Positions 8,412 to 17,456 of a stretch of 64,000 nt of DNA are shown here, one piece after another. The stretch is from Chlorobium sp. (lineage in GTDB: Bacteria > Bacteroidota > Chlorobiia > Chlorobiales > Chlorobiaceae): assembly GCA_005862285.1 (NCBI GenBank), contig SZXW01000010.1, positions 857,138 to 921,137 on the forward strand, given 5' to 3'. Position 1 is the first letter of the stretch. The number at the start of each line of letters is the position of its first letter. Below the pieces are notes generated by a model. That model had not been told where the DNA came from. It was given only the letters and a program-made list of their open reading frames with translations, and made no database searches. A program made the translations under genes and the position numbers.

Positions 8412-9452
8412 ATGAAGTATCCGCTATCGATTTTTCTGATATTCCTCCTCTTTCTGACAGCCTGCAACGGTAAGCAAAGTGAAACTTCCCAGAAAAATCC
8501 TGCGGCCTCGAAACTGAAAATCGGCCTTGTTTTCGATGTCGGCGGCCGGGGGGACAAGTCATTCAACGATTCCGCGTATAACGGGCTGGAACTGGCAAAA
8601 AAACAGTTCGGCACTGAATTCATCTATGTGGAACCGCAGGGAGAGGGGGCCGATCGTGAGGCAGCACTTCGCCAGATGGCGGCAGATCCGGATATCGGAT
8701 TGATTATCGGTGTTGGTCTGCTCTTCAGTGACGACATAACCAAAATTGCAACAGAATTTCCTGACAAGAAATTTGCCTGTATCGATTACATCCCCAAACA
8801 AGGAGTGCCTATCCCGGCCAATTTGCAGGGTATAATCTTCGAGGAGAAAAAAGGATCGTTCCTCGCCGGAGCGATTGCGGGGCTTGTTACGAAAACAAAG
8901 ACAGTCGGTTTTATCGGTGGAATGGAGTCGAGCATCATCAAGCGCTTTGAAACCGGATTTATCAATGGTGTCCATGCGGTCAATCCAGAAGCGAAAGTCA
9001 TTTCAGGCTATATCGGCATGACCGGCAGCGCATTTGCCAATCCTGCGAAAGGCAAGGAGCTCGCCCTCGGACAGTACGGCAGGGGAGCCGATATCATTTA
9101 TCAGGCGGCAGGCGCAAGCGGTCTTGGTGTGATAGAAGCCGCAAGGGAAACGAAAAAGCTGGTAATCTGCACCGATCGCGACCAGGAACCTGATGCACCG
9201 GGATTCGTTCTCACAAGCATGATCAAGGCTGTTGACCGGGCAGTGCTTAAAACGGTCGAAACGGTTGTGAACGGTAATTTCAAGGGCGGTGACGTTGCTG
9301 TATACGGCCTTGCGGACCGTTATACCGATTATATATACAACGACAGGAACGCTTCGCTTATCGGCGAAAAAAATCATGCAACCGTCGAAGATCTCAGGAA
9401 CGGGATTATCGCCGGAAAAATCGTGGTTGACCCTTCAGAAAAAGGAAAGTAG
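8412..9452 (+). CDS. BMP-family substrate-binding lipoprotein (PnrA/Med type)
   Basis: A 346-residue periplasmic binding protein. A lipoprotein signal ends in the lipobox LTAC (Cys about 18). The mature chain matches the basic-membrane-protein family: LKIGLVFDVGGRGDKSFNDS near the N-terminus, then GFIGGMESSIIKRFETGF and ADIIYQAAGASGLGVIEAA. Relatives bind nucleosides or similar solutes for an ABC importer. No permease or ATPase gene is adjacent, so the partner transporter, if any, is elsewhere. Its start lies 72 bp upstream of the SDR gene, which may be co-transcribed. Confidence 0.88.
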   Translation: MKYPLSIFLIFLLFLTACNGKQSETSQKNPAASKLKIGLVFDVGGRGDKSFNDSAYNGLELAKKQFGTEFIYVEPQGEGADREAALRQMAADPDIGLIIGVGLLFSDDITKIATEFPDKKFACIDYIPKQGVPIPANLQGIIFEEKKGSFLAGAIAGLVTKTKTVGFIGGMESSIIKRFETGFINGVHAVNPEAKVISGYIGMTGSAFANPAKGKELALGQYGRGADIIYQAAGASGLGVIEAARETKKLVICTDRDQEPDAPGFVLTSMIKAVDRAVLKTVETVVNGNFKGGDVAVYGLADRYTDYIYNDRNASLIGEKNHATVEDLRNGIIAGKIVVDPSEKGK

Positions 9453-9524
9453 TTTGAACCCGGTTCATTTCAGTGAGATGAAATAAGCCGCGGAGTTTTG
9501 TTAATCGATCGAAGTTCATTTGTT

Positions 9525-10514
9525 GTGAATAAAATTCTTGTGACCGGGGCAACCGGGTTTATCGGTTCCCGACTCGTTGAAAAACTTGTTTCCACTTCAG
9601 ACCAGATATTTGTGCTTGTCCGGAAGACTTCCGACCTGTCAGCCCTTGCCGGTGTGCGCGACAGGATCCAGCTGGTTTACGGTGATATCACCGACAGGGC
9701 TTCTGTCGAGGCCGCAATGCCGGGCATGGATTATGTCTACCATACAGCCGGGATTACGTACATGGGTGACAGAAAAAACGATCAGCTCTACAAGATCAAT
9801 GTCGAGGGCACTCGTTATATTCTCGAGGCGGCTGCGGCTGCAGGAGTGAAACGGGTGCTGCATGTCAGCTCCATAACGGCGGTTGGCATTTCACACCACA
9901 GGAAACCGGTCGACGAGACAGTCAAATGGAATTTCGACACGATAAGACTTGAATATGCAAGGACCAAGCATCTTGCCGAACTTGAGGTTGCCGAAGCTGT
10001 CAGAAAAGGGCTTGACTGCGTTATTGTCAATCCGGCGTTTGTATTCGGTGCCGGAGACCTGAATTTCAATGCCGGCCGTCTGATCAAGGATGTCTATAAC
10101 CGCCTGCTTCCATTTTATCCCATGGGAGGTATCTGTGTCATCGATATCGAGATCGTGGCTGAAACCCTCATGACGGCCATGGCCAAAGGCCGAACGGGGG
10201 AGCGTTACCTTATTGGCGGCGACAATGTATCTTACAAGCAGCTTGTCGATACCATTTCGAAAGTTACCGGTGCTCCGAGAATACTGCTGCCCCTGCCTTT
10301 CTGGATGGGAAAGATCCTGAAATCGGCTCTCGATCGTTTCAAAAACAGAAACAAGGTATCGAAACTGTTCAATCTCTCGATGTTCAGGGTTGCCTCCGAG
10401 TTTCTCTATTTCGATTCATCGAAAGCCATACGCGAGTTCGGCATGAGACAGGAGCCTCATGAGAAAAGCATCCGCAGCGCCTATGAATGGTACCGGAAAC
10501 GCAATATGCTGTGA
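9525..10514 (+). CDS. NAD(P)-dependent epimerase/dehydratase (extended SDR)
   Basis: An extended short-chain dehydrogenase of about 329 residues. The Rossmann motif GATGFIG is at the very N-terminus; catalytic YxxxK appears as YARTK, preceded by HVSSITAVG. It resembles dihydroflavonol-4-reductase/HpnA-like enzymes. I chose the GTG at 9525, which gives the canonical NKILVTGATG start; a TTG at 9498 in the same frame would add nine residues without a well-placed ribosome site. The substrate is unknown. It may be co-transcribed with the BMP lipoprotein and converges with the methyltransferase 3 nt away. Confidence 0.8.
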   Translation: MNKILVTGATGFIGSRLVEKLVSTSDQIFVLVRKTSDLSALAGVRDRIQLVYGDITDRASVEAAMPGMDYVYHTAGITYMGDRKNDQLYKINVEGTRYILEAAAAAGVKRVLHVSSITAVGISHHRKPVDETVKWNFDTIRLEYARTKHLAELEVAEAVRKGLDCVIVNPAFVFGAGDLNFNAGRLIKDVYNRLLPFYPMGGICVIDIEIVAETLMTAMAKGRTGERYLIGGDNVSYKQLVDTISKVTGAPRILLPLPFWMGKILKSALDRFKNRNKVSKLFNLSMFRVASEFLYFDSSKAIREFGMRQEPHEKSIRSAYEWYRKRNML

Positions 10515-10517
10515 TGC

Positions 10518-11306
10518 TTAAGGTTTGCGTGAAAAGATCATCATCCTCGGAGATTCTTCGGGGTTGAATGTTTCGCCCGAATAATTTCCGACAATTCCGG
10601 CAACTGAAAACCCGCTTTTTCCAAGAAGCCGCAGAATTTCATCTTTACTGTAGAGCCTCACCGATTCAGTGAAATTGATAGTTTCCCGGTCCGTCGAGGA
10701 TATGGTGATGGTTTTGGTGATTTTTCTTTCCTCCAGCACCCGTTTTTCATGCACGAAGAGATCTCCCGCTTTGCGCTCTGATTCGGTAATGATATTTTTT
10801 TCAAGATGTACCGGATTTATCAGGTCAAGGACATACCAGCCGCCGGTTTTCAGTGCATTGTAAACTTGTTGAAGGACAAGAAGGTCATCCTGATCTGAAT
10901 CGAAATACCCGAAACTGGTAAACAGCTGAACGACGAGGTCGAACAGGGAAATCGAGTCGATATTTCTCATGTCCCTGCAGGTCAGATGAAGGGTTACATC
11001 GCACATGGACGATTCTTTCCGGGCCTCTTCGAGGAGAAAAGGCGACAGATCGTTTCCTGTTACGCAGTATCCCTGCTTTGCAAGCTCGATGGCGTGCCTT
11101 CCGGCACCGCATGCGATATCGAGCACGGAAACCGATGCGGGTTCTTTCAGGGAAAGGCCGGTGAAAGAAAGAATGGTGCGGATGCACTGCGCGGCTTCCT
11201 CTTGATTCCGGTGACTGTAGACCTGAAGATAGAACGGATGATTGAACCACTCGTCGAACCAGGGACGTGATGTGCCCGATCCAGAAGCGTCTTGACTGCC
11301 GGTCAT
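10518..11306 (-). CDS. Class I SAM-dependent methyltransferase
   Basis: A 262-residue methyltransferase with motif I VLDIACGAGRHAIELA (about residues 62-77), a following acidic ND for the ribose, and LFDLVVQLFTSFGYF as motif II. The substrate cannot be read from the sequence. It ends 3 nt from the convergent SDR gene with no space for a separate terminator. Confidence 0.85.
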   Translation of the reverse strand: MTGSQDASGSGTSRPWFDEWFNHPFYLQVYSHRNQEEAAQCIRTILSFTGLSLKEPASVSVLDIACGAGRHAIELAKQGYCVTGNDLSPFLLEEARKESSMCDVTLHLTCRDMRNIDSISLFDLVVQLFTSFGYFDSDQDDLLVLQQVYNALKTGGWYVLDLINPVHLEKNIITESERKAGDLFVHEKRVLEERKITKTITISSTDRETINFTESVRLYSKDEILRLLGKSGFSVAGIVGNYSGETFNPEESPRMMIFSRKP

Positions 11307-11339
11307 GTTATGCCGTGGAAAAGGTGAGGAGTTGGGAGG

Positions 11340-11365
11340 CTCAGGGCATACGGGAATGCCCTGAG
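11340..11365 (-). terminator. Hairpin downstream of the 64-residue gene
   Basis: A perfect 10-bp stem CTCAGGGCAT (11340-11349) / ATGCCCTGAG (11356-11365) with a 6-nt loop, between the minus-strand genes at 11382-11576 and 10518-11306. It could end the small gene's transcript. No clear T tract follows. Confidence 0.5.
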
Positions 11366-11381
11366 TTGATATCCGGAACGG

Positions 11382-11576
11382 TTATTTCGCGTAGTCGCTG
11401 ATCGCCTTGGAAAGGATCTGCTGTTCGTTTTCCCCGTTGGGAATGCGGACATTCTTTTCCACGAATTTCCACGCATTGTTTTTATCTGATTTTACAGAAA
11501 AAACAAGCTTGGCGACCTTGAAATCACTGACACCTGTTTTTTTTGCCTTATCACCAAACGTTTGTTTTTTTGCCAT
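11382..11576 (-). CDS. Small basic conserved-looking protein, unknown function
   Basis: A 64-residue Lys-rich protein beginning MAKKQTFGDKAKK, with a beta-strand-like centre (AKLVFSVKS, AWKFVEKNVRIP) and a short helical C-terminus. Composition and length recall small conserved proteins of Bacteroidota/Chlorobiota, but I do not recognise a family with confidence. It is a stand-alone gene followed by a hairpin. Confidence 0.65.
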   Translation of the reverse strand: MAKKQTFGDKAKKTGVSDFKVAKLVFSVKSDKNNAWKFVEKNVRIPNGENEQQILSKAISDYAK

Positions 11577-11750
11577 GACGGTACGGTAATACTTTTTATT
11601 GAGATCTTGTAATCAATCCTGATATGAAAATGTCGTCAAATTTAATAAAATATCATCTATAATCAAGCGAACCGCCATTAATTTGTCAGCTCTTCATGCA
11701 GTATTCTTCCTTGAGCCGCAGAGTGGTCGGAATGCGGCCTGACATGCGTT

Positions 11751-11972
11751 TCATGAAGACGCTGAGCGGTGTTTGATCGCGTGGCGTTTTGCAATGACGA
11801 ATCCCGACAGATAGATAACGATGAACCCGGGAATGACCACACTGAAAAAAAGGATCTCGTGCTGCGGGGTTTTCAACTGTCCTGAAGTCCAGATCATCCA
11901 GACAAAGAGTGCCCAAATCGGTGTAACAACCAGAAAAGTGATATTCCAGAGTTTCGTGAAGCTTTGGTTCAT
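11751..11972 (-). CDS. Small two-helix membrane protein downstream of bchF/V
   Basis: A 73-residue protein with two predicted transmembrane helices (about residues 10-28 and 39-60) and a basic C-terminus. It starts 27 nt after the bchF/V-type gene on the same strand and is probably co-transcribed. No strong Shine-Dalgarno is visible, and overlapping frames are also open, so its reality rests on composition and position. A role in pigment synthesis or chlorosome attachment would be pure inference. Confidence 0.55.
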   Translation of the reverse strand: MNQSFTKLWNITFLVVTPIWALFVWMIWTSGQLKTPQHEILFFSVVIPGFIVIYLSGFVIAKRHAIKHRSASS

Positions 11973-11999
11973 GATGTCGTACGAAGTTGTATGGTTTGA

Positions 12000-12488
12000 T
12001 CACACCGGGTTCGTTCCGGCTTCCGCTTTCAGTTTCATTTTCCGCTCGTGCCTTTTCTCGAGCCAGATCCTTGCCAGATATTGAATGGCGTTGATGATGT
12101 AGCTCGAATAGGCCACCGAGGACCAGAATACGAGGCTTTTATCGGAATAACCCTTCCAGGCGAGAAAGAAGTATAGGAAATGAAAGAAGGTCGCAACCGA
12201 ACTGCCGACATCTTCCCAGAAAAACTCTTTCGAATAGACCCATTTGCCGAAGAGGTCCTTTTCGAAAAACATGCCGGTGATAAAGAGTATGACGAAAAAG
12301 AGCGTCTTGAAGAGAATGGCGACGCTGATCCAGAAAAAGTCGATGGAAGCGAGATTGTTCGCGTACAGGATATTCAGTGCGATACCGGATAGAAAGATGA
12401 CGAACTGTACCGGCGCAAGCAGGATCTGGATTTCAGTCCATACGGATGCATTGCGTTTGGCAAGCTGTTCAGGCGTATAGCGAGGCAT
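12000..12488 (-). CDS. 3-vinyl bacteriochlorophyllide hydratase (BchF/BchV family)
   Basis: A 162-residue membrane protein whose start [20 protein letters not shown], followed by [10 protein letters not shown], is the recognisable signature of BchF-family hydratases. Several hydrophobic helices follow, with the conserved FFWEDVGS segment. The enzyme adds water across the C3 vinyl group of the (bacterio)chlorophyllide ring to give the 3-hydroxyethyl form needed for bacteriochlorophylls c/d/e and a. Green sulfur bacteria carry two paralogues, BchF and BchV; I cannot separate them by eye. No other bch gene is in the window; a small membrane-protein gene follows. Confidence 0.85.
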   Translation of the reverse strand: MPRYTPEQLAKRNASVWTEIQILLAPVQFVIFLSGIALNILYANNLASIDFFWISVAILFKTLFFVILFITGMFFEKDLFGKWVYSKEFFWEDVGSSVATFFHFLYFFLAWKGYSDKSLVFWSSVAYSSYIINAIQYLARIWLEKRHERKMKLKAEAGTNPV

Positions 12489-12796
12489 GACCGTTTTGTC
12501 TTACAACTGCAGTTAATAAAATCCCGGCCGGAAGAACACCATGTCCGGGAATATCTGACAATATTATTTAATCCATAATATAAAACAAGATATTGTGATT
12601 ATCATCAGCTGCATTGTCATTCTTGTATAAAGAAGAAGATGATATATTGCAAGAAAACCAATATGGCTTTTCAATAAACAGAGGTGTCATGAAGTGAAGC
12701 CGGTCAAGAGCCCGAAGGAAGGAATATGCCGGTGACAGCTACGTTAATTTGCTATATTTACCTGTTGAAAAACCGGTTATTCTGACTGTTGAGCCT

Positions 12797-13312
12797 ATGT
12801 CTCTTTTACGGGAATTGTTCGAAGAGTATACGGCGTGGTATAAAAGCCTCGCTGAAGATAACGGCGTTCTTCCAAGGTCGATATCGGGTGTTGATGCTGA
12901 AGGCCTGCAGTTTATCTACCCGCTCGACATTCTGGAGCTGCACCATATGGCCCGGAACAAGTATATCCGGTATATCCTTGACGAACTTCTGTCGATTGCC
13001 TATGCCTATGGCGGGGTGGCCTTGAGAGGGGACAGCGATATCGGCGAATTGGAAGAGATCCTTGATGTGGTCGCTGCCGATGCGAATCATTATATCATGG
13101 GGCACTGGCTGGTGATCCGCGACGAAATGGGTAATATTGCCACCCTCGAACATATGGGCACCAGCGAAGGCGACGATCCTGAAAAACATCCTGCGGCCTG
13201 GTACCTTGCAGGGGCGATCCGTTTCAATGAAACAGAAAAAAACCGGTACGCAGATCTCTGGGCAGGGGCAAAACCCTATGTTACCTTTACCAAACGGAAT
13301 ACCGAAGATTAA
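12797..13312 (+). CDS. Hypothetical protein
   Basis: No family recognised. A soluble, acidic product of about 171 residues if the ATG at 12797 (MSLLRELFEEYTAW) is used. A TTG at 12749 would add 16 residues without better support. Visible features are an Asp/Glu-rich helix, GELEEILDVVAADANHYIMG, and a C-terminal WYLAGAIRFNE segment. It is stand-alone, divergent from the bchF/V gene. Confidence 0.65.
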   Translation: MSLLRELFEEYTAWYKSLAEDNGVLPRSISGVDAEGLQFIYPLDILELHHMARNKYIRYILDELLSIAYAYGGVALRGDSDIGELEEILDVVAADANHYIMGHWLVIRDEMGNIATLEHMGTSEGDDPEKHPAAWYLAGAIRFNETEKNRYADLWAGAKPYVTFTKRNTED

Positions 13313-13318
13313 GCGGTA

Positions 13319-13456
13319 TCAGCAAAAAGTATATGCTATCCGGCTTTTAAAGCGACTGAAACTATGCCGATCGATTTTTTTAAGTTCACGCATTTTTTCG
13401 AGCCCAATCCAGGTAATATCGTCGGCAACAACATCGTAACTCAAATAGGAGAGCAT
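13319..13456 (-). CDS. Possible 45-residue small protein
   Basis: A short minus-strand frame reading MLSYLSYDVVADDITWIGLE and ending in a Lys/Arg-rich tail (ELKKIDRHSFSRFKSRIAY). An AAAGGTAG ribosome-site-like stretch lies about 8 nt before the ATG. It fills most of the gap between two converging genes. There is no known family. It could be a real small gene or a decayed fragment. Confidence 0.3.
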   Translation of the reverse strand: MLSYLSYDVVADDITWIGLEKMRELKKIDRHSFSRFKSRIAYTFC

Positions 13457-13640
13457 TGTTTTCTACCTTTCGATCGCGCCGGTATCGCGATCTGGCGGAT
13501 TCAGACAGTCGGTCAGGGAACGATACAGTATTCTATTTAACAAGGAGTTTTATGCAATAAGCTCTCGATGAGTTGTGTGAGTGTTGTGTGTATAAGGCGG
13601 GTTGCATGTATTTTTTACTGTCTTGAGAGGATTTATGCCT

Positions 13641-14249
13641 TCAGGTTTCGATATGGTCTCTCTTTTTCAGAAGGATCTGAAAGAAGTCCTGGTATCCCTT
13701 ACCAATCCACTTCCGCTCGAACCGGGTATTGTATTGCGGCGGCACCATGCTGCACTCGACCTCGAAACCTGTGTCAGGGGTCTGCTTAACAATCCATTTA
13801 CCGTATTCGGAACTGTCGGTTACAATGAGGGCTTCGCCTTCAGGTACAAGTCTGTTGTTGAGCAGACGCAGGAAGCAAGATGAAAAAAGCCTGTATTTGA
13901 TATGCTTTCTTTTTGGCCATGGGTCGGGAAAGAGGGCATATACCCTCGAAATTGAACATGATGTGAAAAGATCGCTGAAGGCTTCTTTTGCGCATGATTG
14001 CAGAAACCGGATATTGACAACGTTCAGGCTTGCCGCTTTTTTTGAAACTCCGGCGATCAGAGAGGGTTTGTGTTCGATGCCGACAAAAGTCCTGTCCGGA
14101 TATGCCCGTGCCCTGCTGATAAGATAATCGCCATCGCCGAAACCGATTTCAACCTCGAATGGTCCAGTAGCGGTTAGATCATCATAAAAATTCTTTTTCT
14201 GGTCAGTTGTTACTGCGTGATTGACACAGAGCGAAGACGCGTTATCCAT
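13641..14249 (-). CDS. trmB: tRNA (guanine-N7-)-methyltransferase
   Basis: A 202-residue TrmB. Diagnostic motifs are FEVEIGFGDGDYL (SAM motif I, about residues 32-44), FPDPWPKRKH (about 110-119) and the C-terminal TRFERKWIGKG. It makes m7G46 in the variable loop of several tRNAs. The length is close to the family norm, slightly short at the N-terminus. Confidence 0.94.
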   Translation of the reverse strand: MDNASSLCVNHAVTTDQKKNFYDDLTATGPFEVEIGFGDGDYLISRARAYPDRTFVGIEHKPSLIAGVSKKAASLNVVNIRFLQSCAKEAFSDLFTSCSISRVYALFPDPWPKRKHIKYRLFSSCFLRLLNNRLVPEGEALIVTDSSEYGKWIVKQTPDTGFEVECSMVPPQYNTRFERKWIGKGYQDFFQILLKKRDHIET

Positions 14250-14462
14250 AAACTGAATGGATGATGAAAAATCGAAACAATAACGGGAATATAAATTTAT
14301 TTGAATTCTTTTATTTCGGGAAATGGTTGAGCAATGTTATGTGCGACGTCTTTGAGGATGCTCTTTTCGTTTATTTGTTTTGGAATAAAATGGTAAGTTT
14401 ACGGCTCCAAAACATCATGTTCAACGTCTTCATTTTTCAATCCTGAAAGGAGTCAGCAGTAC

Positions 14463-15998
14463 ATGGACACCTCATCCCGCATTCTCTGTAAAGCATTGCA
14501 AAACAAAATCATGTCCGCAGACCAGGCAGCGGCTCTCATCCCTTCGGGGGTCAACGTCGGCATGAGCGGTTTCACCGGTTCCGGCTATCCGAAATCGGTG
14601 CCCGGCGCACTGGCAAAACGTATTGCAGAAGTCAACAGGGAAGGGCAGAAATTCCGGATCGGTGTCTGGACCGGCGCTTCGACGGCACCTGAACTCGATG
14701 GTGTGCTTGCCGAGGCGGACGGAGTTGAAATGCGGCTGCCATATCAGTCGGACCCGACATGCCGCCGCCGTATCAATGAAGGACGAATGGAATACATCGA
14801 TATCCATCTCTCTCATGTGGCGCAGTTTGTCTGGTTCGGTTTTCTCGGCAAACTCGATATCGCGCTCGTCGAAGTTGCCGGTATTCTCGAAGACGGACGC
14901 CTTATCCCGTCCTCTTCGGTCGGCAACAACAAGACCTGGCTCGAGCAGGCCGACAAGGTAATCCTCGAGGTTAACTCCTGGCAGAGCCCACTGCTCGAAG
15001 GGATGCACGATATCTATTACGGGACCCAGCTGCCTCCGCATCGTATGCCGATTCCTCTTGTCCACCCTGAGGACAGGATAGGGGAAAAGTACCTCCGCTG
15101 TGATCCGGAAAAGATCATCGCCGTTGTCGAAACCCATGCTCCGGACAGGAACTCTCCGTTTTCCGCCCCGGATGAAAATTCGATGCTCATCGCCGGGCAT
15201 ATTCTCGAGTTTTTCGAACACGAGGTGAAAAAAGGACGTCTGCCGAAAAACCTTCTTCCGCTCCAGTCTGGTGTCGGCAATATCGCCAATGCCGTCATGG
15301 CAGGTCTCAACAATGGTCCGTTCGACAATCTGACTGCCTATACCGAGGTGCTGCAGGACGGAATGCTCGACATGCTCCGGTCCGGCAAGCTTTCCATGGC
15401 TTCGGCCACAGCGTTTTCCCTCAGCGACATGGCGCTCGAAGAGCTCAACCGGAACCTCGCTTTCTACCGCGACAAAATCATCCTGCGTCCGCAGGAGATC
15501 AGCAACCATCCTGAAGTGATCCGACGCCTCGGCGTGATTGCAATGAACGGCATGATCGAGGCCGATATCTACGGCCACGTCAATTCGACTCATGTGATGG
15601 GTACTTCCATCATGAACGGTATCGGCGGTTCCGGAGATTTTGCGCGAAATGCCTATATATCGATCTTCATGACACCGTCACAGGCAAAGAACGGGAAGAT
15701 TTCATGTATCGTTCCGATGGCATCACACGTCGACCATACCGAGCATGATGTCCAGGTTATCGTTACCGAACAGGGTATTGCAGATTTGCGCGGGCTGTCT
15801 CCGAACCAGCGGGCGAAGGTGATTATCGAAAACTGTGCGCATCCGGATTTCAGGCCGGCGCTGCGTGATTACCATCGCCGGGCATACGAAGGCTCCCTGG
15901 GCCGCCATACACCGCACCTGCTCGACGAAGCTTTGAGCTGGCATCAGCGATATATCAACGAAGGACAGATGCTGCCAAGCATGCAGGAAGCTTTGTAA
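14463..15998 (+). CDS. Acetyl-CoA hydrolase/transferase family CoA-transferase
   Basis: A 511-residue member of the AarC/Cat1/Ach1 family, which moves CoA between carboxylates such as succinyl-CoA and acetate. Motifs seen: GVNVGMSGFTGSGYPK at the N-terminal lobe, LIPSSSVGNN, YTEVLQDGMLD with the likely catalytic glutamate, the GIGGSGDFARNAY loop, and VDHTEHDVQVIVTEQGIADLR. A good AAAGGAG precedes the ATG. A strong hairpin follows. In a green sulfur bacterium it would link acetate activation to the reductive TCA cycle (inference). Confidence 0.9.
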   Translation: MDTSSRILCKALQNKIMSADQAAALIPSGVNVGMSGFTGSGYPKSVPGALAKRIAEVNREGQKFRIGVWTGASTAPELDGVLAEADGVEMRLPYQSDPTCRRRINEGRMEYIDIHLSHVAQFVWFGFLGKLDIALVEVAGILEDGRLIPSSSVGNNKTWLEQADKVILEVNSWQSPLLEGMHDIYYGTQLPPHRMPIPLVHPEDRIGEKYLRCDPEKIIAVVETHAPDRNSPFSAPDENSMLIAGHILEFFEHEVKKGRLPKNLLPLQSGVGNIANAVMAGLNNGPFDNLTAYTEVLQDGMLDMLRSGKLSMASATAFSLSDMALEELNRNLAFYRDKIILRPQEISNHPEVIRRLGVIAMNGMIEADIYGHVNSTHVMGTSIMNGIGGSGDFARNAYISIFMTPSQAKNGKISCIVPMASHVDHTEHDVQVIVTEQGIADLRGLSPNQRAKVIIENCAHPDFRPALRDYHRRAYEGSLGRHTPHLLDEALSWHQRYINEGQMLPSMQEAL

Positions 15999-16013
15999 TG
16001 GTGAAAACTGAAA

Positions 16014-16053
16014 CGGGAAATACATGAGGATTGAAGTTCACATGTATTTCCCG
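16014..16053. terminator. Bidirectional hairpin between convergent genes
   Basis: A perfect 13-bp stem CGGGAAATACATG (16014-16026) / CATGTATTTCCCG (16041-16053) with a 14-nt loop, between the CoA-transferase stop (15998) and the convergent gene ending at 16083. Confidence 0.8.
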
Positions 16054-16082
16054 GCCGTTTCTGAGTGAAACAGCACTATTTC

Positions 16083-16547
16083 CTATTCCGCATTTTTTAG
16101 AGGGCGTTCATACTTGAAAATGCATACGGGGCTGCCGAGTGCCTGACGTGCAAGGATTTCTCCCTTCATCTCGGGAAAAGCCCTGTGTGTGGCTTCCATA
16201 TCGAGTTCGCAGATCACATGGCAGGGGATATCATAACCGAACTCTTTGCATACTTCCAGATAAGGGCAGACTTTCTGGATCTCGAGGGCGGCATCGATGC
16301 CCTTGTTCGAAATGTCAAAGGCTTCCATATCCATGCCGATCGAATTGAAAATCGGAATTGACTGCCTGAATCCTTCGATAAGCGTCGGGAGGGCAAGGAG
16401 CGGGCCCATGCGCTGCTTCTGCAGTTCCGGGAATCCTTCGAGCATGGTTTCCCATGCGATTTCATCTCCGAATTGTGCTGTGAGTTCCCTGAACTTCGAA
16501 AACTTCTTTCTGGCAGATTCGATCACCTCTGAATGTGCGTTCTGCAT
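16083..16547 (-). CDS. L-2-amino-thiazoline-4-carboxylate hydrolase-like protein
   Basis: A 154-residue soluble protein. The second half has the spaced cysteines KVCPYLEVCKEFGYDIPCHVIC and a final GSPVCIFKYER, a pattern I associate with the ATC-hydrolase-like family. The N-terminal half is helical (RKKFSKFRELTAQFGDE). The assignment rests on the Cys pattern only; enzymes of this family are often misnamed, so treat function as unknown. Confidence 0.55.
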   Translation of the reverse strand: MQNAHSEVIESARKKFSKFRELTAQFGDEIAWETMLEGFPELQKQRMGPLLALPTLIEGFRQSIPIFNSIGMDMEAFDISNKGIDAALEIQKVCPYLEVCKEFGYDIPCHVICELDMEATHRAFPEMKGEILARQALGSPVCIFKYERPLKNAE

Positions 16548-16744
16548 GGTTTCCTCCCGATTGAATTGAGTTCATGGACGTATCCTTGAAAAGGGGCTCT
16601 TTTTTACAAGATACGGGGCTTTATGCGTTAGTTCAAACCTCGATATCTGCCCCAGTGGAGGCAGTAAAAAATATTACGGTTAGTCCTGAAATTTGATGAT
16701 CTTTAAAAAATGGCCTTTTCAATCTTAAAAGCATGGGAGAGGAC

Positions 16745-17263
16745 ATGAGCGAACAGCAGAAACCCTCTGTACCCGAGATATTCACGAAAAAAGTCACCAG
16801 ACTTCTTCCTCCGGAAGAACTCGAAAAGCGTATACTGAAGATCCTCGGTGAACGTCGGATGTGTGTTTTGTCCACCTGCCGGGACAATGTGCCGCGTTCG
16901 ACCCCGATCCTTTATCGTACGATTGGGTTCAACCTTTACATGGCAGGTGAGCCGGGCCTCAAACTTGGCAACATAAAGCTCAACCCGATGGTGAGCGTAG
17001 GTATATACGACCCTAAAGCGGAATTTTCAGACAGTATTGATGATATCGCTGGTCTTCAGATCAGCGGCCGTGCGAAACTGATGAACAAACAGGAGCCTGG
17101 TTTTTTTGAAGCCTTCAGGCTCTTCGGCCGTCCTGAGGCATGGGCCGAGCACTGGTTCGGCATGATGATCGAGGTGGTTCCCGACAGGATAGAGCTACTC
17201 GAGATGGCTCTCAAGAACGAGGATTACGCTGCCCGCCAGATATGGACACCGCTTGTCTGCTGA
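16745..17263 (+). CDS. Pyridoxamine 5'-phosphate oxidase-like flavin protein
   Basis: About 172 residues with a split-barrel FMN-binding fold: ILGERRMCVLSTCRDNVPRSTPI (start of the barrel), MAGEPGLKLGNIKLNP and VSVGIYDP. I start at the ATG at 16745 because GGGAGAGGAC lies just upstream of it; an ATG at 16733 is in frame but sits before that site. Such proteins bind FMN, F420 or haem and act on varied substrates. Transcribed away from the ATC-hydrolase-like gene. Confidence 0.8.
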   Translation: MSEQQKPSVPEIFTKKVTRLLPPEELEKRILKILGERRMCVLSTCRDNVPRSTPILYRTIGFNLYMAGEPGLKLGNIKLNPMVSVGIYDPKAEFSDSIDDIAGLQISGRAKLMNKQEPGFFEAFRLFGRPEAWAEHWFGMMIEVVPDRIELLEMALKNEDYAARQIWTPLVC

Positions 17264-17456
17264 TTTTTATATGATCGGGACACATTATTTGATTGCTTGA
17301 GTTAGTGGAGAGGAGTATTAGCGGAAATTATGGATTCTGCAGCGGCAACTCTGACAGCTCAAGACCTCGAATGTTTGTTTAGCCGGATTGCTATAGAACA
17401 TTTTTTGTCATATTGGAATCCGTCCATGAGAGGAAAAGATCGGGCCGGATAGTTTA

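Noticed and set aside
14261..14446. 61-codon plus-strand frame before the CoA-transferase gene
   Set aside because: AT-rich Phe/Asn-heavy translation in a promoter region; no ribosome site.
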